From the NCBI RefSeq assembly GCF_963678635.1, contig NC_087062.1, positions 33,765,651 through 33,829,650 on the forward strand: a stretch of 64,000 nucleotides of DNA. The letters run 5' to 3'. This document shows positions 55,161 to 64,000 of the stretch, piece after piece. The position numbers were made by a program, and so were the translations under genes. The stretch comes from Symsagittifera roscoffensis. Taxonomy: Eukaryota > Xenacoelomorpha > Acoela > Convolutidae. The notes under the pieces were generated by a model. That model made no database searches and was not told where the DNA came from. It saw only the letters and a program-made list of their open reading frames with translations. Position 1 is the stretch's first letter. Every line of letters starts with the position of its first letter.

Positions 55161-56137
55161 ATGCCCGGTTTTATTGTGAACGCGGTTTCTGGGCATATTT
55201 GGAGCCTGAGATATGGTTTGACAACAGTCGGGAATACAAATTGTGACATTTTGATTAATGTAAGTTACCTAAAATATTTAATTATCAAAAAAAAAACGTT
55301 GACGAAATACTTGTTTAGGATGACTTAGCTGATCAACAACATGCTGTTGTGCAATACAATGCCCAGTCAACCGATTTCTCGATAAGGGACCTCAATACTT
55401 CCCATGGAATATTTCTTAATAACTCGAATTTCAGAAACGCAACCTCACCCTTGACGCACGGAGACTCAATAGCCTTTTCAGAAAATGGACCATTGTTTAT
55501 ATTTTGCAATGCTCAGGTAATAGAGCTAATTTTCTTTGTATAAGGAGAGCTGTTTTGTTTTGTTGGTTGGGTTTTCCGTCCGATTTTAAGGTGGGTTTTG
55601 GCTCGGTTTTAGGTGCCTCAAGGAAAGTTTGTTTGAGTCAAGTGTGATATCTTATCAAAGCTGTTCTATTGGTCATAATTCCGATTCCAAAAAATCCAAT
55701 AAAAACATCGCATTGTCGAGCAAAACGGCTGAATTTTTTCGGTTTTTTTATCAAATTAGATTAAAATTGATCAGAGGCTAGCCTCCAACTTTGGTTTTGA
55801 GGCCACCCTTTACTCAGAAAAGGACAGGAAATTAAGACAAAAGAATGTTTTTTTTTGAAAAAAGAATCTGAATTTTCTCTTTTTCGAATTGTTTTTCTCA
55901 AATTATTGGTTGGAGCATTCTCTGCTTTACACAATATTCGGATTTCGTGGTTTCAGTAAACTTATAGCTCGGTAATGATATGAACGCTCATTTTCTTGAT
56001 AATTTTTCAGGGTCAATTGAAATAAGCAGGTTTACTGCTTTTGCAAAATATTCTCAGCTGATAAATTTAATGTTATGTTTCAGTCCCCCAATGATGCGTT
56101 GCTGTATGTACAGAGGTACCAATCTTCCAACCCAAAG
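55161..56137 (+). CDS. FHA-domain protein, N-terminal exons (FHAD1/CEP170-like)
   Basis: Three exons, all in phase 0: 55161-55259 (33 codons, donor GTAAGT), 55319-55516 (66 codons, acceptor TTGTTTAG, donor GTAATA) and 56084-56137 (18 codons, acceptor TTATGTTTCAG, donor GTTAAT). The joined product starts MPGFIVNAVSG and shows an FHA fold pattern: LTTVGNTNCDILIN, DQQHAVVQYN, FSIRDLNTSHGIFLN and LTHGDSIAFSENG. The Arg after the first Gly and the SNG of typical phosphothreonine-binding FHA domains are replaced (GN, SHG), so peptide binding may differ. N-terminal FHA domains of this look occur in FHAD1 and CEP170. Exon 3 could instead read on to a TAG at 56229. Further exons, if any, lie beyond the LINE-B insertions or outside the window. 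The only host-like gene seen. Confidence 0.7.
55517..56083 (+). other. Intron 2 of the FHA gene
   Basis: 567 bp, T-rich, no frame. A stretch at about 55655-55790 recurs at 57804-57936, and the last ~60 bp before the acceptor recur at 59236-59296 as part of local duplications. Confidence 0.6.
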
Positions 56138-56560
56138 GTTAATCTTATCACTCTCACATCATTCTTTCAAATCAACTCTTCTATCTCAATAAATCAACAA
56201 TTAATGTATATCCTTTTGTATTTTACATAGCGCGTGGGGTGTTAAAACGAAGAAAAATTTAACAGGCTATTTTTTTTTTTACTTTTTTCGACTATTTAAT
56301 CTACTTTTAAACGAAAAACATTTTTTTGTTGGCCTTAGAGTACATTTGCGCCTGATATAGGAGCAGTCTTGTTTTTTTCATATGACACAACTGAAAAATT
56401 AATGCTTTTGTACGATTTGAAAGATTGTGGTTTTTTAATTGTGGTAAATTAATATGAGAAATTGTTACACCACAGTACTAGTCAGGGGCCAGGATATGCT
56501 TTACAATTAACAAGTTAATAAGTTTTAAATTCACTTCGGACACATAGATAGATCTGTGAG
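56138..56560 (+). other. Sequence after FHA exon 3, before LINE-B
   Basis: No frame beyond the possible exon 3 extension. AATAAA occurs at 56189, a possible polyadenylation signal if exon 3 is terminal. The whole stretch is repeated at 59351-59773 with few changes. Confidence 0.5.
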
Positions 56561-56573
56561 TTGTTGTTGTTGC

Positions 56574-56634
<61 letters not shown>

Positions 56635-56654
56635 ATTGTTGTTGTTGTTGTTGT
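56561..56654. repeat. (TTG)n microsatellite, probable LINE-B 3' tail
   Basis: About 30 TTG units with two interruptions. On the minus strand this is a (CAA)n tract at the 3' end of LINE-B, the kind of short tandem tail CR1-type elements carry. The duplicate copy at 59774-59797 has only eight units. Confidence 0.85.
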
Positions 56655-57803
56655 GAATTTTCAGTAGGATACTGATGGGATGATATCCCCAAAGTTCTCA
56701 AAATTTTGTCCAGTTATTTCGGCACATGTTGCAGTCGCAGAAGAGGACCCATATGCACTTGTTTTGTTCTGAGAATTGATCGTCGAAAAACTTCAACATC
56801 ATCTGTATCAATCTTCGCTTTAAGCCTCGCATTTCTCGAAATTCAATTTTTTGATTTAGTCGGTTTATTAGACGGCACGTCCTGAATGTATACTCTCCTC
56901 TAGCTTTTTCAGTTCTGGTCTTGTTTTGGTTGAAAATTTCTTTCGCTCTTCCTGGATTTTCAGTTTTTGCCGGGGCTTAATGTGATCGTTTTCTTCATGC
57001 ATGAATTTCGCCATCATCAGTAAATCGTTCAGCTGGAGAAACAACGCCAGAGGCAGGATGTTTAACAATCTCAGCTGCTCTGCATAGTCAGAATCGTTTC
57101 CCGTGATCCATTTTAAGACTTTCTTTTGGAACCTTTCTAATCTCCCTAAGTCGTTTCTTGAGATATTGCAAATAATTAGACCATACGTTAGAACAGGAAG
57201 TATTAAGGATTTGTACAGACCAAGTTTCATGCGCATTTTGACTTTGAATTCTAAGTTTCTGCGGATGCAATAGAACGTTTTATTCCCTTTCGACATTCTT
57301 GAAACAATATGGGTTGTCCATGTTAAATGTTTGAACACATGTATTCCTAGATCGTTCATCACATTCGGGCTTTCCACTGCTGTTTCACAAAAAAGGAATT
57401 CGTGTTGATTTTCTAAATTCAACTTTAAAACTTTTGTCCAGTGCCAGACTCATTTTGTTTTTGTCTACCCAGTTTTGAACACTTTTTAGGTCCTGCTGGA
57501 TGTCCTTTGTGTCTACATTCACTGCTAGTAATTTTAGGTCGTCTGCAAAGATATATGGGTCACTAAATTTCAATACTTCAGGAAGATCATTTATGAAGAT
57601 GCAGAAGAATAATGGACCAATCAACGATCCTTGTGGTACGCTACTGGTAATTTCTAAAGTTTCTGATGAGAAATTGACAGCACGAACAAATTGTTTCCTG
57701 TTGCTGAGATAGTCTGAGATTATATCTACGAAACAGCCTCAAACACCAGTGTTACTCATTTTCTGTAGTAGTTCGTAGTGCGGAACTTTGTCAAATGCCT
57801 TAA
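56655..57803 (-). mobile_element. LINE-B partial copy 1 (RT 3' half)
   Basis: Minus-strand frames 57624-57385 (LFFCIFINDLPEVLKF, IFADDLKLLAVNVD) and 57422-56868 (HLTWTTHIVSRMSKGNKTFY, LPVLTYGLIICNISRNDL) encode the second half of a CR1/Jockey-type RT and its C-terminus, split by a frameshift near 57424. The copy ends at 57803 inside the RT. It shares the frameshift, and the stop before GCFVD, with the other two copies. Confidence 0.85.
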
Positions 57804-57984
57804 CTTATCAAAGCTGTTCTATTGGTCATAATTCCGATTCCAAAGATCCAATAAAAACATCGCATTGTCGAGCAAAACGGCTGAATTTTTTCGGTTTTTT
57901 TATCAAATTAGATTAAAATTGATCAGAGGCTAGCCCGAAATTGATTCGCTTTTTGAAATTGCGAAATTGATTCCCGAAATTGAT
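57804..57984 (+). repeat. Duplicated intron 2 piece with filler
   Basis: 57804-57936 copies the FHA intron stretch near 55655-55790. It is followed by a short filler, 57937-57984, built of repeated GAAATTGATTCGCTT words that also open the next LINE-B copy, a mark of templated repair synthesis. Confidence 0.75.
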
Positions 57985-59220
57985 TCGCTTTAAGCCTCGC
58001 ATTTCTCGAAATTCAATTTTTTGATTTAGTCGGTTTATTAGACGGCACGTCCTGAATGTATACTCTCCTCTAGCTTTTTCAGTTCTGGTCTTGTTTTGGT
58101 TGAAAATTTCTTTCGCTCTTCCTGGATTTTCAATTTTTGCCGGGGGCTTAATGTGATCGTTTTCTTCATGCATGAATTTCGCCATCATCAGTAAATCGTT
58201 CAGCTGGAGAAACAACGCCAGAGGCAGGATGTTTAACAATCTCAGCTGCTCTGCATAGTCAGAATCGTTTCCCGTGATCCATTTTAAGACTTTCTTTTGG
58301 AACCTTTCTAATCTCCCTAAGTCGTTTCTTGAGATATTGCAAATAATTAGACCATACGTTAGAACAGGAAGTATTAAGTATTTGTACAGACCAAGTTTCA
58401 TGCGCATTTTGACTTTGAATTCTAAGTTTCTGCGGATGCAATAGAACGTTTTATTCCCTTTCGACTTTCTTGAAACAATATGGGTTGTCCATGTTAAATG
58501 TTTGGACACATGTATTCCTAGATCGTTCATCACATTCGGGCTTTCCACTGCTGTTTCACAAAAAAGGAATTCGTGTTGATTTTCTAAATTCAACTTTAAA
58601 ACTTTTGTCCAGTGCCAGACTCATTTTGTTTTTGTCTACCCAGTTTTGAACACTTTTTAGGTCCTGCTGGATGCCCTTTGTGTCTACATTCACTGCTAGT
58701 AATTTTAGGTAGTCTGCAAAGATATATGGGTCACTAAATTTCAATACTTCAGGAAGATCATTTATGAAGATGCAGAAGAATAATGGACCAATCAACGATC
58801 CTTGTGGTACGCTACTTGTAATTTCTAAAGTTTTTGATGAGAAATTGACAGCACGAACAAATTGTTTCCTGTTGCTGAGATAGTCTGAGATCATATCTAC
58901 CAAACAGCCTCAAACTCCAGTGTTACTCATTTTCTGTAGTAGTTCGTAGTGCGGAACTTTGTCAAATGCCTTTGAGAAGTCAGTATAGAATGCGATCACA
59001 TGATTTTCAGCGTTCTTGTCAATTGCTTCGTAGATTTCTTTCAAGAAAGATAACATGTTTGTTACAACTTAACGCATTTTAACAAAACCGTGCTGACTTC
59101 TTGTGAGAATTTTGGTGAAATGGTCGTACAGCGCTGAATACATGCATTTTTCCAGGAGTTTACTCATGATATTTAGGAGTGACACCGGCCGGTAATTTTC
59201 CATTAGTCGTTTCCATAATT
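57985..59220 (-). mobile_element. LINE-B partial copy 2
   Basis: Frames 58903-58556 (MISDYLSNRKQFVRAV, SSVPQGSLIGPLFFC, IFADYLKLLAV) and 58593-57913 encode RT motifs B to E and the C-terminal region; the catalytic FADD is FADY here. 59070-59220 covers the segment around KAFDKVPHYELLQK and the preceding fingers (VSLLNIMSKLLEK). The right end is cut at 59220 within RT, followed by TTCCATA-repeat filler. Confidence 0.85.
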
Positions 59221-59235
59221 TTCCATAGTTTTCCA

Positions 59236-59797
59236 TAAGCAGGTTTACTGCTTTTGCAAAATATTCTTAGCTGATAAATTTAATGTTATGTTTCAGTCCC
59301 CCAATGATGCGTTGCTGTATGTACAGAGGTACCAATCTTCCAACCCAAAGGTTAATCTTATCACTCTCACATCATTCTTTCAAATCAACCCTTCTATCTC
59401 AATAAATCAACAATTAATGTATATCCTTTTGTATTTTACATAGCGTGTGGGGTGTTAAAACGAAGAAAAATTTAACAGGCTATTTTTTTTTTACTTTTTT
59501 CGACTATTTAATCTACTTTTAAACGAAAAACATTTTTTTGTTGGCCTTAGAGTACATTTGCGCCTCATATAGGAGCAGTCTTGTTTTTTTCATATGACAC
59601 AACTGAAAAATTAATGCTTTTGTACGATTTGAAAGATTGTGGTTTTTTAATTGTGGCAAATTAATATGAGAAATTGTTACACCACAGTACTAGTCAGGGG
59701 CCAGGATACGCTTTACAATTAACAAGTTAATAAGTTTTAAATTCACTTCGGACACATAGATAGATCTGTGAGTTGTTGTTGTTGTTGTTGTTGTTGT
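59236..59797 (+). repeat. Duplicate of the FHA exon 3 region
   Basis: Matches 56025-56650 including the splice acceptor, the whole 54-bp exon 3 (here 59297-59350, unchanged), the downstream sequence and a shortened (TTG)n. The exon copy has the same splice signals and could be used or skipped; whether it is spliced cannot be judged here. Confidence 0.85.
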
Positions 59798-62490
59798 GAA
59801 TTTTCAGTAGGATACTGATGGGATGATATCCCCAAAGTTCTCAAAATTTTGTCCAGTTTTTTCGGCACATGTTGCTGTCGCAGAAGAGGACCCATATGCA
59901 CTTGTTTTGTTCTGAGAATTGATCGTCGAAAAACTTCAACATCATCTGTATCAATCTTCGCTTTAAGCCTCGCATTTCTCGAAATTCAATTTTTTGATTT
60001 AGTCGGTTTATTAGACGGCACGTCCTGAATGTATACTCTACTCTAGCTTTTTCAGTTCTGGTCTTGTTTTGGTTGAAAATTTAGCTTTTTCAGTTCTGGT
60101 CTTTTAAGACTTTCTTTTGGAACCTTTCTAATCTCCCTAAGTCGTTTCTTGAGATATAGCAAATAATTAGACCATACGTTAGAACAGGAAGTATTAAGGA
60201 TTTGTACAGACCAAGTTTAATGCGCATTTTGACTTTGAATTCTAAGTTTCTGCGGATGCAATAGAACGTTTTATTCCCTTTCGACATTCTTGAAACAATA
60301 TGGGTTGTCCATGATAAATGTTTGGACACATGTATTCCTAGATCGTTCATCACATTCGGGCTTTCCACTGCTGTTTCACAAAAAAGGAATTCGTGTTGAT
60401 TTTCTAAATTCAACTTTAAAACTTTTGTCCAGTGCCAGACTCATTTTGTTTTTGTCTACCCAGTTTTGAACACTTTTTAGGTCCTGCTGGATGTCCTTTG
60501 TGTCTACATTCACTGCTAGTAATTTTAGGTCGTCTGCAAAGATATATGGGTCACTAAATTTCAATACTTCAGGAAGATCATTTATGAAGATGCAGAAGAA
60601 TAATGGACCAATCAACGATCCTTGTGGTACGCTACTGGTAATTTCTAAAGTTTCTGATGAGAAATTGACAGCACGAACAAATTGTTTCCTGTTGCTGAGA
60701 TAGTCTGAGATTATATCTACGAAACAGCCTCAAACTCCAGTGTTACTCATTTTCTGTAGTAGTTCGTAGTGCGGAACTTTGTCAAATGCCTTTGAGAAGT
60801 CAGTATAGAATGCGATCACTTGATTTTCAGCGTTCTTAGCAATTGCTTCGTAGATTTCTTTCAAGAAAGATAACATGTTTGTAACAACTTAACGCATTTT
60901 AACAAAACCGTGCTGACTTCTTGTGAGAAATTTGGTGAAATGGTCGTACAGTGCTGGATACATGCATTTTTCCAGGAGTTTACTCATGATATTTAGGAGT
61001 GACACCGGCCGGTACTTTTCCATTAGTCGTTTGTCACCTTTCTTGTAAATAGGCGACACAGCTGCAACTTTCCATTTATCTGGTATTTTCCTTACCCTCT
61101 TGATGTTTTTAAAAACGCAATGCAAAATTGTGGTCATTTCTCTGGCCGTTCGCTGGAAGAAAACCGGTCTGGGCCCCGCGATTTTGTTGTCAAGCTCTGT
61201 TATAATTTGGTTTAAATATGTTTTTGAGATACTGAAGTTCTCAATATCGTGTTTTCACACTTCACGTCACTGAGGTTGAAGCTTGATTTGGGCGAAAAGA
61301 CAGAGTGAAATTATTCATTCAAAAAGTTCACATTTTATTTGGCTTTGGAAACAGCTATGTCGTCCTTGATCATAGTCTTTGGGAGAGTTTCTGATTTTTT
61401 TCAGACTCTTAAAGTGTTTGAAAATTCAATGTGTGTTACGAGCGGACATCACATTTTCCTGATAATTTAATTTATCTTTCTTTACTGCTTCTTTCACCAT
61501 TTTATCTAGAGTTATAATGAGATTTCTGCGGTAGCTTGTAGGTTTCAATTTGTATATTCTAGTTTGTGTTCGCAGTTTTTTCATGATGTTTGAGGTACTT
61601 GGAGTAATCCATGGCGGAAGTGATTGGCGACGTCTCGTTCTTCTGGGCGCATGTTGGTTTATCAATTTTTCCAAATAGTCGTAAAGTTCCTCGCACATTC
61701 TATTGATGTTTGTGTGACATACTGATGAGAAAGGCTCACTTAGTATTGATTTCTTGATTTCGTTATAGTCCACGCTACCGAAGCTTCGAAAGTTTTCAAT
61801 AGCGACTTTTACCTCATGGTGAGGACATTAGAAGTAGAATGCTGATTGCTTTGTGGTCGGAGCAATTGTAATTTTTTGAGAAATTTTCGTCAGGAGTCGC
61901 ATGAATGTGACAATTTTTGAATAATGTAATGTCTAGGGTGTTTTGCCACAAGTTGGAAAATCTATTGCGTGCTCGAACTGATGTTGCTCGATTAGTTCAT
62001 TTATTGAGTTTTCTTCATTTTCGGTGCTACTATAGTCAATCCAGTTTGCATTTGGAAAATTTACATCTCCGCAAATAAGTGTTGCAGTTGATTGATTTGA
62101 TTTCTCGATTTCAATCAAAACTTGTGCGAAATCGCCTAGACAATAGCGATATTTGCTGCTCGAAGGTGGATTGTAAAAACAGCAGACAATAATTCGCTTA
62201 TCGTTTATTTGGATGCTGCAAGTTAAACAACATTCAGGTTGCTTATTTGGCAATAATTTAGATGAAAATGTTTGTTTCACTGCCATTAGTACTCCACCGT
62301 GCAAATTTTGATCTTTGGCTGTTTGTCGTTCTGATCTGTAAATACTGTATTTATTTAGCAATAATTCAGATGATGCAATGTTTTCATTTAACCAAGTCTC
62401 GCAGAGACATATTATGTCATAGTTTGATGTTGCTATAGCATTTGCAAACTTCATTCGTCGTTCGAGATTTATGAGACTTCTTACATTCAT
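59798..62490 (-). pseudogene. LINE-B ORF2: endonuclease and CR1/Jockey-type RT (most complete copy)
   Basis: The endonuclease frame 62490-61933 has MNVRSLINLERRMKF, IICLCETWLNENI, VCCFYNPPSSSK and ATLICGDVNFPNANW. After a break, 61773-61426 is the linker to RT (HAPRRTRRRQSLPPWI). RT begins 61137 (KVAAVSPIYKKGDKRLMEKY; PVSLLNIMSKLLEK), continues FYTDFSKAFDKVPHYEL, VPQGSLIGPLFFCIFINDLP and IFADDLKLLAVN, then the C-terminal part to about 59848. About 170 bp is deleted near 60100. Stops after FVKMR and TGV and the frameshift near 60415 are shared with the partial copies. It lacks a coding-competent frame. Confidence 0.85.
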
Positions 62491-62693
62491 TTGCAGGATG
62501 TTGAGAAAGCCCAGTCAAGGATCATCTGCTTGTTCGGCTTCTATCGTCTCTTTTTTCCCATCATTGAACAGCTCGAAACTCCTGATTTTGATTTTCTCCT
62601 TTGGAACTCTTTCGTCTTTTTAGGCATAGGTTTTCCTTCCTCGCATCTTCTTTCGATATTGCTGGCAGAAGGTAAATTTCCTCATCTCGCAGT

Positions 62694-63386
62694 TCATCTC
62701 TTTTTTTTGAAGCTCTTTGCCAGCACCAATCGTGCTTCATGTTCCGTTGACAGAGTTATTAATAAAGTTCTTGACTTGATGCGCTCTTTGCTGAAATTCC
62801 CTAGCCTTTTTATTTCTTCTATTTGTGGTTTAACTCCTAACTTGTTTAGTACCTCATTTACTTTTTCGGTCGTGGGGACAAAATTTTTGCCTTTTGATTT
62901 CTCGGGATCTTCTCTGATCCCCTGTATACGGAAGCTTTTATTGATATTATGATGTATTTCATGTTTTACTTCTTTTCCAGCTCCTGGTTGAGCTTTCATA
63001 TCTTTAACAGGTTTCACACTGAGTACATCTGCATAGCTTTTTTCCACTTATTCGCATGTGGTTTTTGTAGCGTTTTCGACTTTTTCATCAACCAATGCCG
63101 TCAGCCTTTTCTCAATATTTTCAAGACGTGCTTGTATTTCCTCACTCTCCTTTTCAATTTTCTCGTTTATTTGCATCATGGTCCTACACTTTATGAAGTT
63201 ATCTCTTTCGTTATTTTTGACACATGTGTCGCATAGAAGCCTTGCGTTTAAACCCAAGTCTTTTATGCCATTGATGGCGGTGTTAGTAAGACCAGTGCAG
63301 GTGCCCTCAAGATGCATTTGAGCATTGCAAGATACACAACTGAAGCATCTGTCCCTGGCATTTATGGTTTTTTGCACGTTTTGCAA
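62694..63386 (-). pseudogene. LINE-B ORF1 with PHD-like zinc finger
   Basis: The frame runs from 63386 to 62694 with one TAA at 63048. The N-terminal part has RCFSCVSCNAQMHLEGTC and LLCDTCVKNNE, the C-terminal Cys/His pairs of a PHD finger; a first pair (CKTC) lies just upstream in another frame. A coiled-coil-like stretch (NEKIEKESEEIQARLENIEK) follows, then NKSFRIQGIREDPEKSK and VLNKLGVKPQIEEIKRLGNF, an RRM-like ORF1 core. PHD-bearing ORF1 proteins are known from CR1-like LINEs. A 200-bp spacer separates it from ORF2. Confidence 0.75.
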
Positions 63387-63440
63387 TTTTTAGTAATATT
63401 GGTGGACACGGAAAGAAGAAGAAAATGAGATAGAGATACT

Positions 63441-63446
63441 TTATTT
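63441..63446 (-). terminator. Candidate polyadenylation signal
   Basis: AATAAA on the minus strand, about 70 bp after the stop of the ORF at 63513-63970 and before LINE-B. It could end the transcript of that ORF. Confidence 0.3.
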
Positions 63447-63512
63447 ACAATTTGATCCAGTCCTGGACAATTGAGCCGAGTCCCATCACGAATTGAAATT
63501 TAAACTCACAAT

Positions 63513-63970
63513 TTATTTCTGTTCTCGTTTCCTTCGTGCTTCTCGTTGTTTTTTGACGGTTTTTTTCTTCTTTAAGATATCACTGAAGTTGCTTTCCGTT
63601 GATATCACTCGTTGTTGTTTCTTATTATAGCTAAAGTTTTGATTTCAAGTGCGGTTTCTTGATGCAGTTCTCTGTATCCTTCAAGTAGATCTTTGTCCTG
63701 TTGTTTAGAATTCGAAATTATGTCTGTTGTAACTTGAACAACTGGTATCGGAAGTTTCTTTAGATCTTCAAGAATATAGGGTGAACCGTCTCTCTGACAA
63801 TAGACAATGCCTTCAATTCGAGGATGCAAATTGATTAGGGGTTTGATTTCTGATACTAGTTGATTGGCAGTAAGGGGAGTCCTTGGATTGAATGGATGTT
63901 CTGAAATCGAAATGTTTATTACGTCGTGCCAGATAATTACAGACTCGTTTCTATTAATTTCGTCTCGCAA
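63513..63970 (-). pseudogene. Unrecognised element-type ORF with basic tail
   Basis: The minus-strand frame 63970-63605 reads MRDEINRNESVIIWHDVINI, HPRIEGIVYCQRDGSPYILE, and IISNSKQQDKDLLEGYRELH. After a one-base shift near 63620 it continues to a Lys/Arg-rich end (ILKKKKTVKKQREARRKREQ) at 63513. The WHDVIN stretch after a hydrophobic strand resembles block III of SGNH folds, but the fit is weak. Similar small proteins accompany LINE-type elements in invertebrates as far as I recall; unconfirmed. The frame may begin outside the window. Confidence 0.4.
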
Positions 63971-64000
63971 GATGTTTTGTACGATTTTATTCGCTTTCGA

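Overview
This is a eukaryotic, AT-rich, intron-containing stretch that is almost entirely transposable-element DNA. I infer an invertebrate metazoan. The reasons are a copia-type element with a half-initiator-tRNA(Met) primer site, a CR1/Jockey-type LINE with a PHD-finger ORF1, an L1/Tx1-type LINE, a Ty3/gypsy-type LTR element, and one host-like gene with short phase-0 introns encoding an FHA domain. I cannot name the species. I found no tRNA, rRNA, CRISPR or bacterial-type gene organisation.

Layout. 1-752: degenerate 26-27 bp tandem repeats. 753-6.8 kb (+): an old, badly broken Ty3/gypsy copy (gag, two retropepsin remnants, RT, pol tail). 6.87-9.08 kb and 33.48-34.33 kb (-): one LINE-A (L1/Tx1-like) copy split by a giant LTR retroelement at 9077-33477 (+). 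That element has about 0.89 kb LTRs, a tandem array of truncated LTR plus leader units (9.2-13.2 kb), a 3.1 kb structured leader, gag, protease, RT, RNase H and integrase (16.3-24.8 kb). It then carries an unusual 3' accessory module (25.0-31.8 kb): a macro-like domain, two SGNH-hydrolase-like regions and a long unrecognised C-terminal region, ending in a 3' UTR, purine tract and 3' LTR. All of its reading frames are interrupted, so it is a fossil.

34.3-42.2 kb (-): a second LINE-A copy split by a Ty1/copia element (36005-41072) with short LTRs, a recognisable half-tRNA(iMet) primer site and a purine tract. 42.2-54.8 kb: a mosaic of LINE-A pieces, an RT-linked element fragment with a restriction-like-endonuclease-like motif (family C), a segmental duplication of the copia/LINE junction (45630-47908), two copies of a 1.5 kb block (44144-45629 and 53217-54767), and the best LINE-A copy (48.2-53.0 kb), whose ORF1 and ORF2 are each open except for one TGA.

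55.1-56.2 kb (+): three exons of an FHA-domain gene (FHAD1/CEP170-like). Its third exon is followed by LINE-B (CR1-like, -), which has been locally rearranged so that the 3' half of LINE-B occurs three times and exon 3 twice. The most complete LINE-B copy runs to about 63.4 kb. Another unrecognised minus-strand ORF with a basic tail lies at 63.5-64.0 kb.

The strongest candidate for something undescribed is the giant LTR element. It combines an ordinary gag-pol with a macro-like domain and paired SGNH-like domains where an env gene might sit, behind a long repeat-rich leader.
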